A stretch of 64,000 bases of DNA from Conchocele bisecta (Eukaryota > Mollusca > Bivalvia > Lucinida > Thyasiridae), in contig CM055271.1 of NCBI GenBank assembly GCA_029237695.1, positions 38,126,462 through 38,190,461 on the forward strand, in the 5' to 3' direction. The translations under genes and the position numbers were made by a program. Below are positions 55,020 through 64,000 of the stretch, piece by piece; within the stretch, counting starts at the first letter, position 1, and each line of letters begins with the position of its first letter. The notes beneath the pieces are model-generated. The model saw only the letters and a program-made list of their open reading frames with translations. It was not told where the DNA came from and made no database searches.

Positions 55020-55192
55020 TTATCCCGTCAACACAGTGCGTATGTGCCGTGAAACATGGTGCCATGAAACATTTGTTGATATCCTGTCAATACGACTTAA
55101 TCACTGCGTAGTAATGTGTGCGGTGACTGGGGTTTCCTAAGCCTTGCCAGATATGTTTTCCCATTCACGGCACTAACCTACTATTCTCTATA
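55020..55192 (-). mobile_element. M4 composite, hairpin arm missing
   Basis: TATCCCGTCAACACAGTGCG, then GTGCGGTGACTGGGG, then directly CCTTGCCAGATATGTTTTCC to CCTACTATTCTCTATA: the second half of the hairpin with the first half deleted. Confidence 0.8.
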
Positions 55193-55254
55193 AACATCGG
55201 CATCCACGCAATCTGATACATATGAGGCACGCCATGTGATTTTGTACCTTCGGA

Positions 55255-55735
55255 CATCTGCGTAATTTCATGAAATACGTTTACAAAATTTACAATATTT
55301 TCCGTAAATGGCGTCAAAAGTTGACAAAATTTTCAGAGTACATGCGGAATATAATACATGTACTCTGAATATTTTTTCTAATGCGTTCTATAAATATCAC
55401 GCAATCTGATTTGCTGATGGTCATACATTACAGGTATATCATTGTTGATGAACGGTCGCAAATTATTTCAATATTTATTCCTACGCCAGTAGTAAAGGAG
55501 TGCATTAGAAATAGGTTGAAATTTGCGGCGTATATCAGAAAATGATAGGTCAGGAAAACCTGTTTAATGGCTCCGCTAGCGCGTCGCCATTAAACAGATT
55601 TTCCGACCTATCATTTTCTGATATACGCCGTAAATTACAAGATTACAATACAGTTAACTTTTGACTTGATTTATGAAAAATATTGCAAACTTTGTAAACG
55701 TAGTTAATGAAATTACGCAGATGTGTCTCAGATGT
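55255..55735. mobile_element. Foldback element (~480 bp) with nested hairpin
   Basis: Outer arms CTGCGTAATTTCATGAAATA and TTAATGAAATTACGCAG are inverted, continuing through GTTTACAAA/TTTGTAAAC, AATATTTT and CAAAAGTTGACAAAA/TTTTGACTTG. An inner hairpin at 55517-55630 pairs GCGTATATCAGAAAATGATA with its complement around GGCTCCGCTAGCGCGTCGCC. Confidence 0.8.
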
Positions 55736-55790
55736 GGTCAGTGTAGATCCTGATCATGGAATGAACTCATACAACCAGTAGACTGACTCA

Positions 55791-55905
55791 TACACTAACG
55801 CATGCGCTAATCTTGCCAATATTTGACAATAATTTTACTTAAAAAAATACTGGGATATTGTGCTACAGCTCAGGCTTAGACAATCAAACTGCTTCGTTAC
55901 AATGC
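55791..55905. repeat. M2 fragment
   Basis: ACACTAACGCATGCGCTAAT CTTGCCAATATTTGAC, then a deleted centre and GCTACAGCTCAGGCTTAGAC. Confidence 0.68.
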
Positions 55906-55920
55906 AGGCGAATATGTATG

Positions 55921-56362
55921 GTTTATCCCGTCAACACAGTGCGTATGTACCGTGAAACACGGTGCCGTGAAACATTTTTGATATCCAGTCAATACTATTT
56001 TTTGAATTTTAAAGCCATTTTTAGGTGTTGACGGGATAAATAGAATAGTAGGTTAGTGCCGAGAATGGGAAAAAATATCTGGCGCGGCACGGAAACGTGA
56101 TGTGCTCGGCAGAGCCTCGCCCATCCCGTTTCCTGAGCCTTGCCAGATATTTTTTCCCATTCACGGCACTAACCTACTATTCTCTATCTATTTTCCTTAT
56201 TTCTGAACCAAAGTATATGTTGTGACCACTCATTTGAACCGTCTCGGCGAGACGGTTCAAATGAGTGGTCACAACATATACTTCTGATGAGAAATAAAGA
56301 AATTATTGAGCCTTGCCGGATATTATTTCCCATTCACGGCACTAACCTACTATTCTCTATAA
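55921..56362 (-). mobile_element. M4 composite with M4c and half-hairpin, mirrored copy
   Basis: TTTATCCCGTCAACACAGTG to GGTGTTGACGGGATAAATAG (a shortened TIR module, 55921-56041), then the full hairpin to ACTAACCTACTATTCTCTAT, then the M4c foldback (GTGACCACTCATTTGAACCG and complement), then a half-hairpin ending CCTACTATTCTCTATA. This is the exact part order of 17765-18244 read backwards. Confidence 0.87.
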
Positions 56363-56407
56363 CACAGTCGATACATCAGGCATTATGGATGAGCGTTGAG
56401 TGTATGT

Positions 56408-56815
56408 ACACAATCGCCTGCGTTAATATTGCCAACATTAGCAACGTTCCTGAACATATATAGAGAATAGTAGGTTAGTGCCGTGAATGTGAACAAATAT
56501 CTGGCAAGGCTCGGCAGAGCCTCGCCCATCCCGTTTCCGTGCCGCGCCAGATATTTTTCCCATTCACGACACTAACCTACTATTCTATTTATCCCGTCAA
56601 CACCTACAAATGGCTGTAAAATGCAAAAATAGTATTGGCTGGATATCAAAAAATGTTTCACAGCACCGTGTTTCACGGGATAAATTGGCAATGCCAACTC
56701 GCAATCAAGCAATTTGATTGTCTGAGCCTGAGCATTAGCACTTGGAGCAGAATATTCAAGTATTATGAAATAAAGAAATTGACAAATATTGGCAAGATTA
56801 GTGCATGCGGTAGTG
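56408..56815. mobile_element. M2 element split by an M4 insertion
   Basis: Left M2 part ACAATCGCCTGCGTTAATAT to TCCTGAACATATA (56408-56458), then M4, then TTGGCAATGCCAACTCGCAA to GCATGCGGTAGTGTA (56684-56815). The uninterrupted form is at 53709-53910. Confidence 0.82.
56459..56683 (+). mobile_element. M4 composite, shortened, inserted in M2
   Basis: TAGAGAATAGTAGGTTAGTG hairpin whose first arm is shortened at GGCAAGGCTCGGCAGAGCCT, then TTTATCCCGTCAACACC and a right end CGTGTTTCACGGGATAAA that has lost the GTTGA part. Confidence 0.85.
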
Positions 56816-57200
56816 TATTGCGTGAGTGCAGTCGTTCACCTTTCTGACGGTCTGCGTGATCGGAATCTAGACTGGTCGTAAATGTCTCAAATGTCATTGT
56901 ATTAACCATCAACCGAAGTATTGCATTGGAAAGCCGTTGTAAGACATGGTGAGTTACGACGACGCCTGATATGGCCGTGCAAATGAACAATGAATAATTA
57001 ATAATTAAAATGCACTTACCGAATTACTACGCGTGGGAAACCGCTGTATAATATTTCTGACGAAAACAGCACTACATCAAATTACCCCCATCAACTCCGA
57101 GTACCGTGACAGTGACGTCACGTCTGGTTATTTGAGTATGGTAATAACCATCTGTGTCCGTGACTGCAGGAATGGTGCTTATGGGATTTGTGATCAGTGT
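56816..57200. other. Unassigned sequence
   Basis: No repeat family or gene recognised. Confidence 0.4.
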
Positions 57201-57610
57201 AGGTTCTGCTCGAATAGCACCTGACAGCGATCTTTATTGCTTGTTATAATTAGAAGCATGGCGGGTGTTTCATTGATGGAATGACGAACAGTGCAGATCC
57301 TGATCAGACTGTGCGGATGCACAGGCTGATCTGGATCTGCACTGATCGCAAAGACGCATAGTTACCAATTCCATGTAGCTCTTGATCGAATAGCACACTC
57401 TTGTAGCTTCCTAACGATCTATAGTGTTCGCAGCATGCCGATCTATATTGCTTCATTCGCAGCATGCCGATCTATATTGCATTTTCGCAGCATGCCGGGT
57501 GTTTCATTGATGTAATGGCGAACAGTGCAGATCCTGATCATGGTGTGCAGGTGCATAGGCTGACCTGGATCTACACTGGTCGCAAAACCAATAAGCCCCA
57601 TTTCTCCAGT
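57201..57610 (-). repeat. M9 repeat, two partial copies
   Basis: GCATGGCGGGTGTTTCATTG ATGGAATGACGAACAGTGC and GCATGCCGGGTGTTTCATTG ATGTAATGGCGAAC head two copies. Each is followed by GCAGATCCTGATC and GATCTGGATCTxCACTG. A ~30-bp direct repeat, GCAGCATGCCGATCTATATTG, occurs in between at 57430-57480. Confidence 0.8.
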
Positions 57611-57774
57611 CACAGTCGCGTATGTGAATACCGATACGTCAACAAATCCCTTGATGTGAGAACGGTTTTAGGAACACTAATTGTTTCAGCCAATACATGG
57701 CGTGTCTCATCTGCAGATTTTCAAATTTCCACATCAATTATTTCATTATAACAGCGACTCCGGCAATTTCCTCG

Positions 57775-58165
57775 CAGTTCAATCGCTTAAATTTTAATTT
57801 TCGGCTCGTGTTTCCGCATTGTCTTGCAGCGTAATTTCCACAAAGGTGCCCTCATACGTCATTGCTTTTTGTGTAGTATTTCCGGGTACTTTCCGTCTTT
57901 GAGGCAATCACCACCATTAACACTTTCACACAAGTAACCGGAATGGAGTTTGATACGAAATTTTGAAATATGAAAATTACTTGCAAAAAGTGCAGATCCT
58001 GATGAGACGGCTCGTTACGAGCCGGCTCATCTGGATCTGCACTTTTTGCGTAAACCGCTACCGGGCTTTCGGGTTCAAAGTGTTAAATCTTATTTTTCGC
58101 CTCGTGCTTCCGCATTCTTTCTCCGGTACTGTACGTCTTAGAGGAAATCACCGCCATTAAAGGCA
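57775..58165 (+). repeat. Direct repeat pair around a foldback
   Basis: GGCTCGTGTTTCCGCATTGT and CCGTCTTTGAGGCAATCACC ACCATTAA (57775-57920) recur as CGCCTCGTGCTTCCGCATTC and ACGTCTTAGAGGAAATCACC GCCATTAA (58095-58160). Between them is a perfect M9 foldback at 57983-58050 (GCAAAAAGTGCAGATCCTGA with its complement). Confidence 0.7.
57983..58050. repeat. M9 foldback, perfect hairpin
   Basis: Arms GCAAAAAGTGCAGATCCTGA.. and ..CATCTGGATCTGCACTTTTTGC, with the inner GCTCGTTACGAGC closing the hairpin; only one or two arm mismatches. Confidence 0.85.
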
Positions 58166-58639
58166 CTGGGTCTCAGGTATGATTTCTTTTATTTGATTTA
58201 ATGGTGTCAACAGCTAAGGTCAGGCCGGGTTAACGGGGTCGAATCCCATATAGTACATTTTACAGAAAATATATCAGCCCTGAATTAAAATAACCTCACA
58301 TGGTGCCCGGTCCATACCACACCATAGTCACTTAGCCATACTCGTCAAAAGTATCATGATTAGTACTAATCATATTATTTTTATAATGGTTATACACGGA
58401 TTCAACTCTCACTTACCAAATAGCCAGAAATGTACCTATAGGTCAACTGGAGATATCGGGATTCCGGTAAGGATAAATCCCACCGTTAACTGTACCCTTC
58501 GCATGCTCCCAAAGAACCGCCCATGTCTCAGCTATGCAGACATATAGAACGTGAAACATATTAGAAAACAAGGGTTTTCAGAAGACAACGAAGCGCGGCT
58601 GGTGGTAGTTTAGTTTAAACATTGTGTTACAGTAGCTGT
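58166..58639. other. Unassigned sequence
   Basis: No repeat family or gene recognised. A 63-codon frame at 58356-58547 has no recognisable feature. Confidence 0.4.
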
Positions 58640-59133
58640 GGTACCAGACACAGGTGTTTGAACTGATGGTCACTATGTTGGTGTCATGTGGGTATTTGGT
58701 GGCTTTTTTGGTAGATTTGGGTGGATTTCGTTGTGGTTTTCTTTGTAATTGACATTGTTTTGTGCAACTACCAATGCTCAATCATTACACACGACAGAAA
58801 CCGTCAATTATCTGAACATTCACCGTTCCGAACTTTCCGACCCCGTTTATACTGTCAAAATACCCACAAAGTAAATTACCGTACTTATACAGGCACGTAC
58901 GTGTAACTCGTTGGAGGTGGCGTAAATTGTCTGTTGGTAACAATGCACGCAATCCACCAGGACCCAGTTGCTCAAAACCTCTGTTAGCTTAACGGAGTGT
59001 TAAATCCTTAACATTGTTAAGGATTTAACAGTCCGTTAAGCTAACAGAGGTTTTGAACAACTGGGCCCAGATATACCAAAATAACCCATAAAGCACCGAC
59101 TATGAACAGTTCTTCAAGAACCTGTGGTACCAG
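58640..59133 (+). mobile_element. M8 element, copy 3, carrying an M6 insertion
   Basis: CAGACACAGGTGTTTGAACT at the left, GTTCTTCAAGAACCTGTGGT at the right: the ends are loosely inverted (ACAGGT). The inside follows copies at 41890 and 54436 and is split at CCACCAG by M6. Confidence 0.82.
58961..59067. mobile_element. M6 foldback element, copy 2 (inserted in M8)
   Basis: GACCCAGTTGCTCAAAACCT and its complement ending TTGAACAACTGGGCC, centre CCTTAACATTGTTAAGG. It is flanked by CAG on both sides (58958-58960, 59068-59070); the empty site CCACCAGATATACC is present at about 42165-42179. Confidence 0.92.
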
Positions 59134-59194
59134 AGGCAAAACAATACTGGCATATGTGACACTTAATGAATGCTGTTTTCCTGAGAGACACAAC

Positions 59195-59310
59195 TACACA
59201 ACCGCCTGCGTTAAACTTGCCACGATATCAACGTTTCTGTACATATATTGGCAATCTTAATTCCCAATCAATCGGGTTGATTGACTGAGCCTGAGCTCAG
59301 TCAACTGATC
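59195..59310. repeat. M2 fragment (left half)
   Basis: ACACAACCGCCTGCGTTAAA CTTGCCACGATATCAACGTT, then AATCGGGTTGATTGACTGAGCC; the right half is missing. Confidence 0.7.
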
Positions 59311-59319
59311 ATGGTAGCC

Positions 59320-59558
59320 AGCTTTAACTAAACTTTATACGACTAAAAAAATATTCGTAAGTGCAGAATCATGATAGTCTGTGAATTTCACATTAACACT
59401 GTCTTCTTGTAAACAATTATTGGATTTACATTTAATGAGCATAGGCTGCACATGCAGCCTATGCTCAATAAATGTAAATTCATCAATTGAAATTTCCAGA
59501 TGATTCTAAATTTGCACTTACGAACATTTTAGTCGTACGAAGCTTAGAGAAACGGGTC
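59320..59558. mobile_element. M1 foldback element
   Basis: The left end is worn (AGCTTTAACTAAACTTTATA), the right end is CGTACGAAGCTTAGAGAAACGGG. Centre CATAGGCTGCACATGCAGCC TATG. Confidence 0.83.
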
Positions 59559-59590
59559 ACAGGGTGATTAAATGTGCTTCATGTATTATG

Positions 59591-60099
59591 TTAAAGGTAC
59601 ATGTCCACTCAATAGGCACATACTGTTCTTTATATGAATTAAATAAGTGGTATAATTGTGTCACTATTCCACCATTTCTAAAAGTTACGAGTGCCCGCTA
59701 TGCATATATAATCATTAGTAATATGTATTATACTGATAGTGACTTGCGGTGGTATCAGGCTATTTCCATATGCAAATGAGGCATGCTGTTTTTAATTATT
59801 TATACTAATTAAATGAGCCACCTGAAAAAATAACATTTTCGACAGATAATAAAGTATGATCATTGCACATCAAAACATAAATACAGAGAATAAACAGTAA
59901 CTTCCGTTAACATTTTAACGAAACACGGTTATCGCCCCTGATATCAGTGTGGAAATTTACTTCTGATATAAAATGTATACTAATGTCAATCAATACGTGG
60001 GGTCATGGTGAATGAATGTTTATTTTGCCGGAAAATGTCTCAGATGATGTATCTGATAACAGAAACATTGGTGCATACTGAGTGGACATGTACCTTTAA
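59591..60099. mobile_element. M3 element, complete copy
   Basis: TTAAAGGTACATGTCCACTC and GAGTGGACATGTACCTTTAA are perfect inverted ends with TTAA. Length about 509 bp, in the opposite internal orientation to 4362-4869. Confidence 0.88.
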
Positions 60100-60273
60100 T
60101 AGAAATTGAGATACAATGTATCACCTGTTCTATGTTCTTGGTGGCGATGGTACATTGTATCAGTGGTGGAAGACATGGAGAAAGTGCAATAATTATATTC
60201 ATTGCCAATTTATGGTGGTATATATCATTCTTGAATGTCTTTATTTGTAAAACATTTCCATCAATATTAAGTA

Positions 60274-60345
60274 TTATTGGATTTACATTTATTGAGCATA
60301 GGCTGCATATGCAGCCTATCCTCAATAAATGTAAATCCATAAATG
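60274..60345. repeat. M1 central hairpin only
   Basis: TTGGATTTACATTTATTGAG CATAGGCTGCATATGCAGCC and complement; the outer M1 arms are absent. A 152-codon minus-strand frame crosses this and M3 and is not called. Confidence 0.75.
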
Positions 60346-60692
60346 AGAACGAACTAAGATTGAGACCTTCACCTTGGTCTGATGGTCGTGGAGTTTTCAT
60401 TGTATGATAGAGAACCATTGGAGGAAGGCATGTGTGAAATATCAAGAAGTGGTGTGAAGCGAAACTTATATAATACATTACCGCAATGTTAAGTTTTCAT
60501 ATTTTTGAAGACGGACAGACATACATACAGACAGACGGACAGACGGACGGACGGACGGACACATACTTCGAAAGGCTGGATAAAATAATTTAATTGTGGA
60601 TTTATATCGTATTGTTGAACCCAATTGTACCTACATGAATAAGTCGCCATGGAAGAAAATGTCGAACGGTAGAAACATTTTATACCCGTATC
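60346..60692. other. Unassigned, with a GGAC microsatellite
   Basis: GACAGACGGACAGACGGACG GACGGACGGACAC at 60530-60562 follows GAAGACGGACAGACATACAT. This is the tetranucleotide type that marks tandem-core element ends, but no hairpin end is found next to it. Confidence 0.5.
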
Positions 60693-61108
60693 AAGGTGTA
60701 TGATCACGTGGTACTAACAACACCAACACGCACTGAATTTTCGAGAATCCATCTGATTCAAAGTACGTATTATTGTATAGTGTTCTTATTACGTAGCTGA
60801 TTTTGATGAAATATGGCACATCCAACGCGTCTTGGCAAGCTGCATTTGGTGGTCTCTGTATTTTCGCACAAACTTCTGTCGTTTTTGCGAAGAATCGATT
60901 TCCGTGTCTCCGACACGGAAATCGATTCTTCGCAAAAATGACATAAGTCGGTGCCAAACTCCCTGGACCAACAAATGCAGCTCATGAAGACGCGTTTGTT
61001 GCGCCATATGTCATAAAAATCCGTTGCATATTAAGGAAAATATCAAATAATGCTTACTTTCGAGTGGGCGACGTTGTTGTTGTTATAACCACGTGATCAT
61101 GCACCTTA
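60693..61108. mobile_element. M10 element, copy 2 (both ends)
   Basis: CAAGGTGTATGATCACGTGG and CCACGTGATCATGCACCTTA are inverted ends. The centre holds GCGAAGAATCGATTTCCGTG TCTCCGACACGG and complement. About 415 bp. Confidence 0.85.
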
Positions 61109-61171
61109 TGTATAGTACTGAAAAATAACTAGCGCTGCATGGCCAAATATGGAGCTGTGATTTCACTAAAT

Positions 61172-61710
61172 TACGGAGCCCCGCAGGGAACTTGGATTAA
61201 TTCGTTCCCACGATATAAAAATTCGTTTCCTCAATTTAACATTTCGTTCCCACGATATAACAATTCGTTCCCTCGAATTAACAATTCGTTCCCTTAATTT
61301 AACAATTCGTTTCCACGATATAACAATTCGTTCCCACGAATTAGCAATTCGTTCCCGTGGGAACGAATTGTTATTTCGTGGGAACGAATTGTTAAATTGA
61401 GGGAACGAATTATTAATTCGGGGGAACGAATTGTTAATTCGTGGGAACTAAATTGAGGGAACGAATTGTTAATTCGTGGGAACGAATTGTTAAATTTAGG
61501 GAACGAATTGTTATTTCGTGGGAACGAATTGTTAAATTGAGGGAACGAATTATTATTTCGTGGTAACGAATTGTTAATTCGTGGGAACTAAATTGAGGGA
61601 ACGAATTGTTAATTCGTGGGAACGAATTGTTAAATTGAAGGAACGAATTGTTATTTCGTGGGAACGAATTAATAAAACAAAAAGTTCTACGTTCCCTGCG
61701 GGGCTCCGTA
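61172..61710. mobile_element. M5 palindromic minisatellite element, longest copy
   Basis: TACGGAGCCCCGCAGGGAAC and GTTCCCTGCGGGGCTCCGTA are perfect inverted ends with TA on both sides. Inside, forward units run to about 61355 and reversed units from there to about 61670, so the reverse half is nearly twice as long. Duplicated blocks (GAACTAAATTGAGGGAACGA at 61445 and 61587) show recent expansion of one half. Confidence 0.9.
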
Positions 61711-62160
61711 CTACATGTCCGTTGTACCACAGAAAAAATGAAACAGATTATGATTTGTTTTATTCCATGATCGTATTTCTACGGTGGCACAGAGGGGACA
61801 TGGACATATATTTTACTTTCGCGTGCGCACGCAATATGTTTTGCGTGCGCACGCGATAGTTTAGCCAATGAAACGACGTACTCGTCAGTTTAGCAGGTTG
61901 TTTCCCTTGTCAGAATTTAATCGCCATTTGTATTGTATGTTCTCTTAAGAAAGTGTGCACTTCTACAATTTCTAATATTAAACAATTATAAACAAAAGTT
62001 AGCAACTCTAAGTTGGCCATGTGGACATCGTTTGTTGACATAAACAATCAGCTATAGATATACATGGGCGCTATGTAGGTACATGTATGTTCCACTTGGA
62101 TTATACAATACGTTTATACATACGGAGATACCGGCTGATTATCAGAAAATGTATTACATC
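61711..62160. other. Single-copy-looking sequence with paired GCGTGCGCACGC sites
   Basis: Two self-complementary 12-mers, GCGTGCGCACGC, at 61821-61832 and 61843-61854. Nothing else recognised. Confidence 0.5.
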
Positions 62161-62162
62161 TT

Positions 62163-62200
62163 CCTCCCTAGCTCAGTTGGTACGTAGTCGGACAATAATC
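62163..62200 (+). repeat. tRNA-like A-box fragment
   Basis: CCTCCCTAGCTCAGTTGGTA CGTAGTCGGACAATAATC is a good tRNA 5' half (A box TAGCTCAGTTGG, anticodon-stem-like GTCGGAC). The 3' half and the B box are absent, so this is a fragment or decayed SINE head, not a tRNA gene. Confidence 0.5.
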
Positions 62201-62230
62201 GAACCATCTCTCTTCCGGCGCCGCTTTTGT

Positions 62231-62560
62231 TGTTTTTTATCCGAGCTATTAGCTCGGAATTACTAACTATATGAAAATTCTCAGTCATTGCAGATATGCT
62301 AATGAGTTAAGTTGCCGTCGCAGTGTCACTGTTTGCGGGTTTAACTTTAGAAAAACACGCGGTACTACGCCATAACAAAGTAGTTCAACAACAGTAAAAC
62401 AGCGAGCTATCTTACCGTTTCAGCGTAATACATGTGTTGTTTGCTTTTTGCGTGCTATATGTGTGTTATTACAAACAAAATTGTATACTTTATAAACTAT
62501 TAACTGTTATGTATTAATATGAGTTCTTTGTTATGTATGTTGATATTTTGCGCAATGATA
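62231..62560. other. Unassigned sequence
   Basis: A hairpin CCGAGCTATTAGCTCGG at 62241-62257. No family match. Confidence 0.4.
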
Positions 62561-62565
62561 TAGTA

Positions 62566-62650
62566 GGGGGCGGGATTTGCCTGTGACGTTTGACTTGAAT
62601 GACCAATCAGATTAAAGCTTTCATTCTGAACTTTACATTGGTCAATGGCT
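62566..62650. promoter_or_regulatory. Promoter-like motif cluster
   Basis: Within 85 bases: a GC box (GGGGGCGGGA at 62566), a CRE-like half site (GTGACGTTTGAC at about 62583), a CCAAT box in the NF-Y form (ACCAATCAG at 62602) and an inverted one (CATTGGTCAATGG at about 62636). The surrounding sequence belongs to no repeat family seen here. No start codon with a useful frame or donor follows on either strand that I could identify, so the target is unknown. Confidence 0.25.
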
Positions 62651-63384
62651 CGATAAAATCCGACATTGGACAGCGAAATGATGATGATTTAAAGCAGAAA
62701 CATTGTTTTTTGACAGTTACATACTGTTTTAATCATCTTGAGCCATCGATATTTTTAATCAGTGTCCATTTTACTTAAAAATTCAACTAATCTATAATGA
62801 ATTTAGTAAAACAGTTCGCGCGGAAATCCAAACTTTCCAAAGAGGTGCTAGCAATTTTTTGATAATTACACGTTGTGTGTGTTAGCGCATACGCTGCCGA
62901 CAGCCTTGCGACTTGACGTTACACAGCATATACAGTACGATACACTTCACAAAGGAAACGTTGTCTTGAGTTTGAATAAGGTTAATAATTATCTCTAGAT
63001 TATTTGTATTATGAATTAAAAAAAGTATATTTAAATAATTAGATATTAATTTAAATAAATATTTCGGCATCATTTACTCAATAAATTAAAATTTAATGTG
63101 TAGCTGAAATGAAAGTGAAAGTAGAACGTTTTTGTTATATCCTCCGGGTTACAAATCGCTGAGGATTCCTATTTGAATTGGCAAATTATATGAATTTTAA
63201 ATTTAGGAGACTGTGTCAGGAGAAAATGGACTGATGACATATGTCACCAGTCTAGTTCCTGAGCTATGACGGTGACAGGAAAAAAAGGGCTGATGACATG
63301 TGTCAGCTGTCGTGTTCCATGCATGACTGCTCGCTCTTGTTTGTAATTGTTGTAACATATATAAAGTTTAAACTGTGTATACAA
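62651..63384. other. Unassigned AT-rich sequence
   Basis: A short direct repeat, CTGATGACATxTGTCA, occurs at 63232 and 63290. Very AT-rich between 62980 and 63100. No gene recognised. Confidence 0.4.
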
Positions 63385-63775
63385 AACTATAGATATATCC
63401 CCCCCCCCCGGCATACAAAGTATGTCGAGGGGTATATAGTTTTCGTAATTCCGTCCGTCCACGTTAAAGAGTTTGGGTACCCATTTTCTCTGTGACGGAA
63501 AGTCGGATGGACCTCAAACTTCATATATTTCCTTATCATCAACCATATTTTCATTCCATACCACACTCATGCGGCCTTCATTTCCAAAGTCAATGTCAAA
63601 TTACTTAGACATTTGCATCCCTACGATTTGCCTTAAAGTTTTCTGCAACCGTAAGTCAGATTGGCTTCAAACTTCATATACTTCCTTATCATCATCCATA
63701 TTTTCATTCCATACATGTACCACACCCATGTGGCCTTCATGTCCAAAGTCAAGGTGAAATTACTTTGAACAATCA
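63385..63775 (-). mobile_element. TR-E: tandem-core element, minus strand
   Basis: The end reads TATATCC, a C run, GGCATACAAAGTATGTCGAG GGGTATATA, an inverted hairpin, then CCGTCCGTCC. Two core units follow (63490-63600, 63655-63770) with TCGGATGGACCTCAAACTTC / TCAGATTGGCTTCAAACTTC, ATATTTTCATTCCATAC and GTCAATGTCAAATTACTT. The monomer is related to that of TR-A, but the end hairpin is different. Confidence 0.7.
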
Positions 63776-64000
63776 TGTTTGTCAATTTAAATATTGTTTT
63801 TGCAGCAATGATAATGTATACTGATTCGACGAATATATTTATTTTAAATTGAGTATATATGATTTTTTGTGTGAAATATTAAAATGGTTGAGCACGTACT
63901 GCGAAGGATTTCAGGACTTTCAGTCCTTTGATTTAGGTTCATTGGCGTACTGTCGTCTATTTAGAGACTACCGTGCTACTTGTATGCTGTATATGAGCCC
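63776..64000. other. Unassigned sequence to window end
   Basis: No repeat or gene recognised. AAGGATTTCAGGACTTTCAGTCC contains a small hairpin. Confidence 0.4.

Noticed and set aside
60020..60478. 152-codon minus-strand open frame
   Set aside because: It crosses an M3 terminus and the M1 central hairpin; the sequence has no domain.

Overview
This is a repeat-saturated stretch of an animal nuclear genome, most likely a bivalve mollusc. The base composition is AT-rich. There are no bacterial-style gene blocks. The sequence is packed with short non-autonomous transposons and with tandem-repeat-core elements (hairpin end, tetranucleotide microsatellite, tandem core), an architecture known from bivalve genomes as pearl/Helentron-associated elements. 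I cannot fix the species from sequence alone. Bases 1-219 are an assembly gap. I found no convincing protein-coding gene: every long open frame lies in a repeat or has no recognisable domain. The only coding signal worth recording is a possible 39-base first exon at 1303-1341 (good start context, perfect GTAAGT donor).

Layout. 0.2-3.7 kb: unassigned sequence, a dispersed repeat, two tRNA-derived SINE heads and an inverted-repeat pair. 3.7-6.1 kb: degraded tandem-core elements (TR-D, TR-A on the minus strand, TR-C) and two TTAA-flanked elements (M3). 6.1-9.3 kb: two arrays of a 38-bp minisatellite, each followed by the same ~665-bp segment. 9.5-14.7 kb: foldback elements (M6, M9, M2, M7, M1, M4) and a nearly spacer-free perfect palindrome. 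14.8-15.2 kb: a palindromic element made of short inverted tandem repeats (M5). 15.27-17.3 kb: a complete TR-B element. 17.7-24.2 kb: MITE-like elements M4, M1, M3, M10, M11 and M5.

24.2-38.7 kb and 43.7-53.1 kb: long arrays of the TR-A ~230-bp core monomer, started by repeated TR-A heads, closed by TR-A hairpin tails, and in places fused with TR-B core. Higher-order duplications of ~1.1, ~1.17, ~1.45 and ~2.7-2.9 kb are visible. Between and after these (38.7-43.7 and 53.1-64 kb) the same MITE families recur, several nested in one another. Two nests (M6 in M8 at 58.96 kb, M4 in M2 at 56.46 kb) can be compared with empty sites in the same window, which defines the inserted units. The end of the window (61.7-63.4 kb) is mostly single-copy-looking sequence with a promoter-like motif cluster near 62.57-62.65 kb, then a last minus-strand tandem-core element (TR-E).

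How it works together: there is no pathway here. The window is a record of repeated insertion, nesting and tandem amplification of non-autonomous elements. None carries its own transposase, Rep/helicase or reverse transcriptase, so all must be mobilised in trans. Family names (TR-A to TR-E, M1 to M12) are labels used only in this annotation.
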